Below, piece after piece: positions 60,198 through 64,000 of a stretch of DNA of 64,000 nucleotides (positions are counted from its first letter, which is position 1; the number at the start of each line of letters is the position of its first letter). The translations under genes were made by a program, and so were the position numbers. Source of the stretch: Microbacterium horticulturae (GTDB taxonomy: Bacteria; Actinomycetota; Actinomycetes; Actinomycetales; Microbacteriaceae); the NCBI RefSeq assembly GCF_029094505.1, contig NZ_CP119108.1, positions 1,240,001 through 1,304,000 on the forward strand, given 5' to 3'. The notes below the pieces were generated by a model, which was not told the DNA's origin, did no database searches, and was given only the letters and a program-made list of their open reading frames with translations.

Positions 60198-61552
60198 TCT
60201 GTGGCCCGCGGGTCCAGCACGATGACTCCGTTCGCAGCGCTGCCGCCGGTCCGGACTGTGAAGTTGCCGCTTCTGATCAGCGTCTCCTTCGAACCAACTG
60301 CCTTCCCTCGATACAGCTCCCATGTTCCGTAGGGCAGTGCGATGGTGGCCGAGTTCGAACTTATGACGTCCTCGAAGGAGTAGGCCATGCCCTTCTGACA
60401 CCCAGGATCGCCGTCACCGGTTCCGACATATACAGCGGTCAAGTAGTTATCACGGCCCCTCCGGTCGCCGCTGTTGGCAGATGAGAATGAGACGACGCCC
60501 ATCGGCACGCTGACGTCGACCGTGCTGCCGGGGATTCCCCCGACCGGCGCGGGGCGGGCGCCGACAGTCCCGTCTGCAGCGATCCATTGGCTTGGGTCGG
60601 GGGCTAGGCAGCTGGGTACCGAAGAATCGGCGCCCGATTCGACGTACGCGCCGGCGATCACGCTGTAGCCCGAAGAGAAGGGGTAGAGCAGGTATGACTG
60701 CGGAGTATTGCTGGACGTGGCCGTCAACGAGAAGTTGCCGTACGTCGACAGGAAGGTGGTGGTCAGGTTCTTCGGGATGTCCGGATCGTTCGACGCATCA
60801 GGAGCATATGAAGCCATGAAGGTCGCAGCCTGGTCCATCGCGAAGCTGATGCGGGACGAACTGCCCGCGGTCACGGGGACCGTGGCGGTGGGCGATTCCG
60901 TCTGTAAGCCGTTGGAGAAGGCGATATACCCCGACTTGGAGGCCGTAACCGTGTACGTGTCGGCGGGGACCTTGAGCAGGTAGGCGCAACCGTCGCTGTC
61001 AGTCGCGACGGAGGCGACACCGTTGGACGGCGACAAGCTGACGGTCGCACCGCTGACCGCGGTGCCAGCGGCATTTACGACACCGACGAGCACGGTGCCC
61101 AAGGTGGGGTTGTTGATCTTGGTCTTCGGAGTGATGGCGGTGTCGCTTCGGACCGGCTGCGCGCCGTCGCGCATGTTGTCCCAGGTCACCTCGACCGTCA
61201 CCTGCTTGTACGAGAGGGAACCCGATGCCTCGCCCGCTTCGCAACTGGCGGTGCTGCCGCTGTCGGTGACCCACGATGTTTTCACTGAGACGTGGAACGT
61301 GTCGCCGTTGAGTGAAATCGGGTCCAGCGTGTGGTTGTTCACGCTGAAGACGCTGGCAGCAGATCGAGCGAGGTCGATCTGCTGCGCGGCGAGATTGGCG
61401 GCCACCACCCGCGCTCGAGTGTCGCGGGTGGTGACCAGGCTCGCAGTGACCGTGTAGAGGAAGCCGGTCATGACGATCGCGAAGATGAGCATGGCGACGA
61501 CCACCTCGACGAGGGTGAAGCCCTCGTCGAGGGCGGAATCGTTCATGTTCAC
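60194..61552 (-). CDS. Minor pilin (PilV-like) with a carboxypeptidase-regulatory-like domain
   Basis: A 452-aa prepilin: leader MNMNDSALDEG, then FTLVEVVVAMLIFAIVMTGF (G/F cleavage, Glu5). A domain of about 80 residues starts at TLGTVLVGVVNAAGTAVSGA and contains ADTYTVTASKSGYIAF, the CarboxypepD_reg (Ig-like) pattern. Such an insertion is typical of adhesive minor pilins. The rest is Cys-poor and Ser/Thr-rich. Confidence 0.85.
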   Translation of the reverse strand: MNMNDSALDEGFTLVEVVVAMLIFAIVMTGFLYTVTASLVTTRDTRARVVAANLAAQQIDLARSAASVFSVNNHTLDPISLNGDTFHVSVKTSWVTDSGSTASCEAGEASGSLSYKQVTVEVTWDNMRDGAQPVRSDTAITPKTKINNPTLGTVLVGVVNAAGTAVSGATVSLSPSNGVASVATDSDGCAYLLKVPADTYTVTASKSGYIAFSNGLQTESPTATVPVTAGSSSRISFAMDQAATFMASYAPDASNDPDIPKNLTTTFLSTYGNFSLTATSSNTPQSYLLYPFSSGYSVIAGAYVESGADSSVPSCLAPDPSQWIAADGTVGARPAPVGGIPGSTVDVSVPMGVVSFSSANSGDRRGRDNYLTAVYVGTGDGDPGCQKGMAYSFEDVISSNSATIALPYGTWELYRGKAVGSKETLIRSGNFTVRTGGSAANGVIVLDPRATE

Positions 61553-61592
61553 GTGCGCAATTTCTTCTTAGTTACGGCGAGCTTGCGGGCTT

Positions 61593-61621
61593 TGCTCGCA
61601 CACGAAGTGCGTGAGCAAATG
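61593..61621. terminator. Hairpin between pilA and the minor pilin genes
   Basis: TTTGCTC at the left and GAGCAAA at the right pair around an inner GCAC/GTGC stem with a 2-nt bulge. It lies after the pilA stop and before the pilV-like gene on the same (minus) strand, so it could attenuate transcription, keeping pilA more abundant than the minor pilins. Confidence 0.5.
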
Positions 61622-61640
61622 CACCGGGGACCTCAGCCGA

Positions 61641-62123
61641 CTAGTCCTTTTTAGTCGTCCAATCGCCCAGCCCACCGGTCGCACTGTCGTAGGTGACCGA
61701 ATCCTCACTGATGTTCTTGTTGCTGCCGGTGATCGTGTACGTGTTTGGATCATCGGTTTTGGCGGCGATCGTCAGCTTGTTGCCGTCGGACACGGTGATC
61801 GTTCCGACGGTGGCGGCGGTGGCGTCGTCGCTGCCCTTCGTAATGGAGAGCGTCGCACCAGAGAAGTCATCCGACGAGGGCAGCGTTAGCCCGGTGAGCG
61901 AGCCGTTGTTCTCAGTCATCGCAGATTCGATCGCCAGGGCGGCGTTTGTCACGTCGCTTTCGACTGACGACTTCCATGCGCCCGTGCGCATGTTCAGGAA
62001 GACGGGGATGGCGACGGCGGCGAGGATGCCGATGATGATGACGACGACGAGCAGCTCGATCAGGGTGAAGCCCTGTTCGCCGTTCTTTCGCTTCGTCAGC
62101 GCCTGAGAGACAGCTTTGATCAT
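61641..62123 (-). CDS. pilA: Type IV major pilin PilA-like
   Basis: A 160-aa prepilin. The 17-residue leader MIKAVSQALTKRKNGEQG ends in G, then FTLIELLVVVIIIGILAAVA is the class III N-terminal helix with Glu5. The globular part ends in GGLGDWTTKKD. The strongest pilin in the locus, with its own promoter region (62124-62275). Confidence 0.93.
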   Translation of the reverse strand: MIKAVSQALTKRKNGEQGFTLIELLVVVIIIGILAAVAIPVFLNMRTGAWKSSVESDVTNAALAIESAMTENNGSLTGLTLPSSDDFSGATLSITKGSDDATAATVGTITVSDGNKLTIAAKTDDPNTYTITGSNKNISEDSVTYDSATGGLGDWTTKKD

Positions 62124-62208
62124 TGTTGTTCCTTTACTGGGGGTGGGAACTTCGGGTGTGGATTCGCGCGACGCGAGCGTCGGCTCAGCTGAAGCTATCA
62201 GCGCACCG

Positions 62209-62250
62209 AAAACATGAGAAGGCTCTCATGTAACGAATATGAAACGATTC
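62209..62250 (-). promoter_or_regulatory. Probable pilA promoter with CATGAGA/TCTCATG dyad
   Basis: CATGAGA at 62213-62219 and TCTCATG at 62224-62230 are perfect inverted repeats about a 4-nt centre; a third TCTCAT lies at about 62249-62254. Read on the minus strand, TTACATGAGAGCCTTCTCATGTTTTC resembles the spacer and -10 of the promoter at 53187 (ACATGAGATGCCTCTAATG). Likely the control region of pilA, with a shared regulator. Confidence 0.5.
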
Positions 62251-62275
62251 TCATAATCCGCCCGGGCTGCATGAG

Positions 62276-63526
62276 TTACATCGACTGGATGGTCTGGAAG
62301 ACCATGAACATTGGCATGTAGAGCGCGACGATCATGAAGCCCAGCAGCCCGCCCATGAAAACGATCATGAGAGGCTCGAGCATCGCAGTTAGTTGCGAAC
62401 TCATCTGCTCGACCTCGTCGTCGTAGAAGGCGGCCGTCTTGTCGAGCATGCTGTCGATTGCGCCCGACTCCTCGCCGATCCCCACCATCTGGATGAGCAT
62501 CTCGGGGAACAGCCCGACCTCGGCAAGCGACTCGGCGATCGGTCGGCCTTGACGCACGCCCTCCTGCACGGCATGCAGGGATGACGAAATCACCTGGTTA
62601 CCGCTGGTGGCGCCCACGATCGCAAGGGACTGCAGAATCGGTACGCCTGAGGCCAACATCGTGGCGAAGTTGCGCGTGAAGCGCGTGAGCGCGATCTTCG
62701 TGTTGAGCTTGCCGAACACCGGCAGCTTGAGCTTGAGCGGGTCGACAACTCGCCGCACCGCCTCGGTGTGCTTGTTGCGGCCCCACCACACAGCGAACGC
62801 GACGCCGATGACCACGATGATCGGCCCGGCGATGGGCATGGCATGTGAGAGATCGACGAGAAACTGCGTCACCGCCGGCAGCTTGCCGCCGAGGTCTTTG
62901 AACATCTTGTCGAACACAGGCACGATGAAGATCAGCATGGCCGCGACAGCCAGCAGGGCGATGATCAGCACGACGACCGGGTAGGTCAGCGCCGACTTCA
63001 CCTTGCTGCGCAGCTTGGTCTCGGACTCGAAGTTGTCGGCCACCATCACCAGCGAGCGATCGAGGAAGCCGCCCGTCTCGCCGGCCCGCACCAGGTGCAC
63101 CATGATCGGCGGAATGATGCGGGGGAACTCCTCCAGCGCCACCGATAGCGCCGTGCCGCCCTCGACCTTGGCCGAGATCTCCTCGATGGTGCGACGCAGC
63201 TTCGCGTTGTCGGTCTGCGACTGCACGATCGTCAGCGCACGCAGAATCGAAACGCCGGCGCTCACCATCGTCGCAAGCTGCCGGGTGAGGATGGCGAGGT
63301 CTTTCAGCGAGGGGCCGCGCTCCAGCCCGGGAATCGTGATCTCCTGCTGCAGTCCGGTGCCCGCACCCTTCTGCGTGACGGAGTCGGGAACGATGCCGCG
63401 CGCTCGAAGCTGCTGGACAGCCTGACTCTCGCTCGGCGCCTCCAATACCCCCTTCACCCGCTTGCCACGCAGATCGCTGCCCTTGTACGCCCACTGGGGA
63501 GTCTTCGTCGCTGTCGCCATGATCAC
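62276..63526 (-). CDS. pilC: Type IV pilus inner-membrane platform protein PilC
   Basis: A 416-aa GspF-fold protein. Two repeated T2SSF domains each begin with LATMVSAGVSILRAL and FATMLASGVPILQSL, with three TM segments (LIIALLAVAAMLIFIVPVF, IIVVIGVAFAVWW and IVFMGGLLGFMIVALYMP). GETGGFLD and GEESGAID are the conserved repeat motifs. It anchors the motor. The start overlaps the pilT stop (ATGA). Confidence 0.93.
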   Translation of the reverse strand: MIMATATKTPQWAYKGSDLRGKRVKGVLEAPSESQAVQQLRARGIVPDSVTQKGAGTGLQQEITIPGLERGPSLKDLAILTRQLATMVSAGVSILRALTIVQSQTDNAKLRRTIEEISAKVEGGTALSVALEEFPRIIPPIMVHLVRAGETGGFLDRSLVMVADNFESETKLRSKVKSALTYPVVVLIIALLAVAAMLIFIVPVFDKMFKDLGGKLPAVTQFLVDLSHAMPIAGPIIVVIGVAFAVWWGRNKHTEAVRRVVDPLKLKLPVFGKLNTKIALTRFTRNFATMLASGVPILQSLAIVGATSGNQVISSSLHAVQEGVRQGRPIAESLAEVGLFPEMLIQMVGIGEESGAIDSMLDKTAAFYDDEVEQMSSQLTAMLEPLMIVFMGGLLGFMIVALYMPMFMVFQTIQSM

Positions 63527-64000
63527 AGGCCTCCGGACATGCCACCGGCGACCTGGCGCATGCCCTCGGGCACGACGGCGTCGACGGCATCGCCTGCCAG
63601 ACCGCGGTTGCGCACGAGCTGGTCGAACTCGGTGACGTCCTGCGCGAGTTCGGCAGCCTTGGCGTACTCGATCTCGCCCGCGAGCACGAGCCGGGCGAGA
63701 TCCTGATCGAGGGTGTGCATGCCGATGGCGTTGCCGGACTGCAGGGCCGTGCGCAGCTGGTGCGTCTTACCGGCGCGGATCATCGCCTGGATCGCGGGGG
63801 TCGAGAACATCACCTCCGTGGCGACGGCGCGGCCCTTGCCGCTGGAACGGCGGATCAGCGTCTGCACGACCACAGCCTTGAGCGTGGCGGCAAGCTGCGT
63901 GCGCACCTGCGCCTGCTGATGTGAGGGATACACGTCGATGACGCGGTCGATGGTCTGGCCGGCGTCCTGCGTGTGCAGGGTCGCGAACACCAGGTGCCCG
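63523..64000 (-). CDS. pilT: Type IV pilus retraction ATPase PilT, C-terminal part
   Basis: Only the last 159 codons are in the window; the N-terminus with Walker A lies beyond 64000. GHLVFATLHTQDAGQTIDRV is the His box and DRV(I)DVYPSHQQ, then LIRRSSGKGRAVATEVM and IREGKT-like IRAGKTHQ are the family motifs. PilT powers retraction. Its position before pilC fits a pilB-pilT-pilC-pilA order. Confidence 0.92.
   Translation of the reverse strand, partial: GHLVFATLHTQDAGQTIDRVIDVYPSHQQAQVRTQLAATLKAVVVQTLIRRSSGKGRAVATEVMFSTPAIQAMIRAGKTHQLRTALQSGNAIGMHTLDQDLARLVLAGEIEYAKAAELAQDVTEFDQLVRNRGLAGDAVDAVVPEGMRQVAGGMSGGL

Noticed and set aside
1..64000. CRISPR array
   Set aside because: No regularly spaced direct repeats of 23-40 bp with unique spacers were seen on reading the window.

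Overview
The window is high-GC DNA with densely packed ATGA/GTGA-overlapping genes and actinobacterial gene families. It is best read as a Microbacteriaceae-like (Microbacterium-type) chromosome. No rRNA or intact tRNA is present, so the genus is inference.

Positions 1-24368 look like the right part of an integrated mobilisable or conjugative element carrying a defence island. It ends in a 43-bp copy of the 3' half of a tRNA-Pro gene (24326-24368), a typical tyrosine-integrase attachment site. In order it holds: the tail of a MAB_1171c-type protein and an alpha/beta hydrolase; a five-gene extended type III restriction-modification operon (HTH protein, SNF2-type helicase, DUF4391, Mod, Res); an ApeA-like HEPN protein; a MobF relaxase-helicase with a hairpin over its ribosome binding site; a DprA homologue and a small membrane protein. 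Two less GC-rich accessory modules follow. One (17498-20088) pairs a 5-hmdU-DNA-kinase-helical/thymine-pyrophosphorylase-like protein with a thymidylate-synthase-like and a dTMP-kinase-like protein, which resembles the phage thymine hypermodification pathway. The other (20960-24065) has two ThsB-like TIR proteins flanking a SLOG + deoxyribohydrolase + TPR protein, which resembles Thoeris but lacks ThsA. A zinc-ribbon protein (20157-20963) lies between them.

Positions 24369 to about 29300 hold a tyrosine integrase and accessory genes (HTH-like, GNAT, PIN-like nuclease, two tiny ORFs). Their position beyond the att copy suggests a second element accreted in tandem.

From 29677 the content is ordinary chromosome: KASIII, MFS pumps, IclR regulator, isochorismatase, HAD phosphatase, class II amidotransferase, carboxylate-amine ligase, FUSC-like protein, SDR, L,D-transpeptidase, lipoate ligase family protein, a SipW/TasA-type secretion locus, macro domain and DUF488 genes, an OsmC-hemerythrin operon under a perfect dyad, a DUF2809 gene running in frame into an ABC ATPase across a GntR remnant, and a TetR/quinone reductase pair.

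Positions 53341-64000 are a type IV pilus locus: prepilin peptidases, PilO/N/M, minor pilins, PilA, PilC and the end of PilT. Three promoter regions in or beside it share an ATGAG-centred motif, and two of these lead into GC-rich hairpin leaders that look like a paralogous RNA pair.
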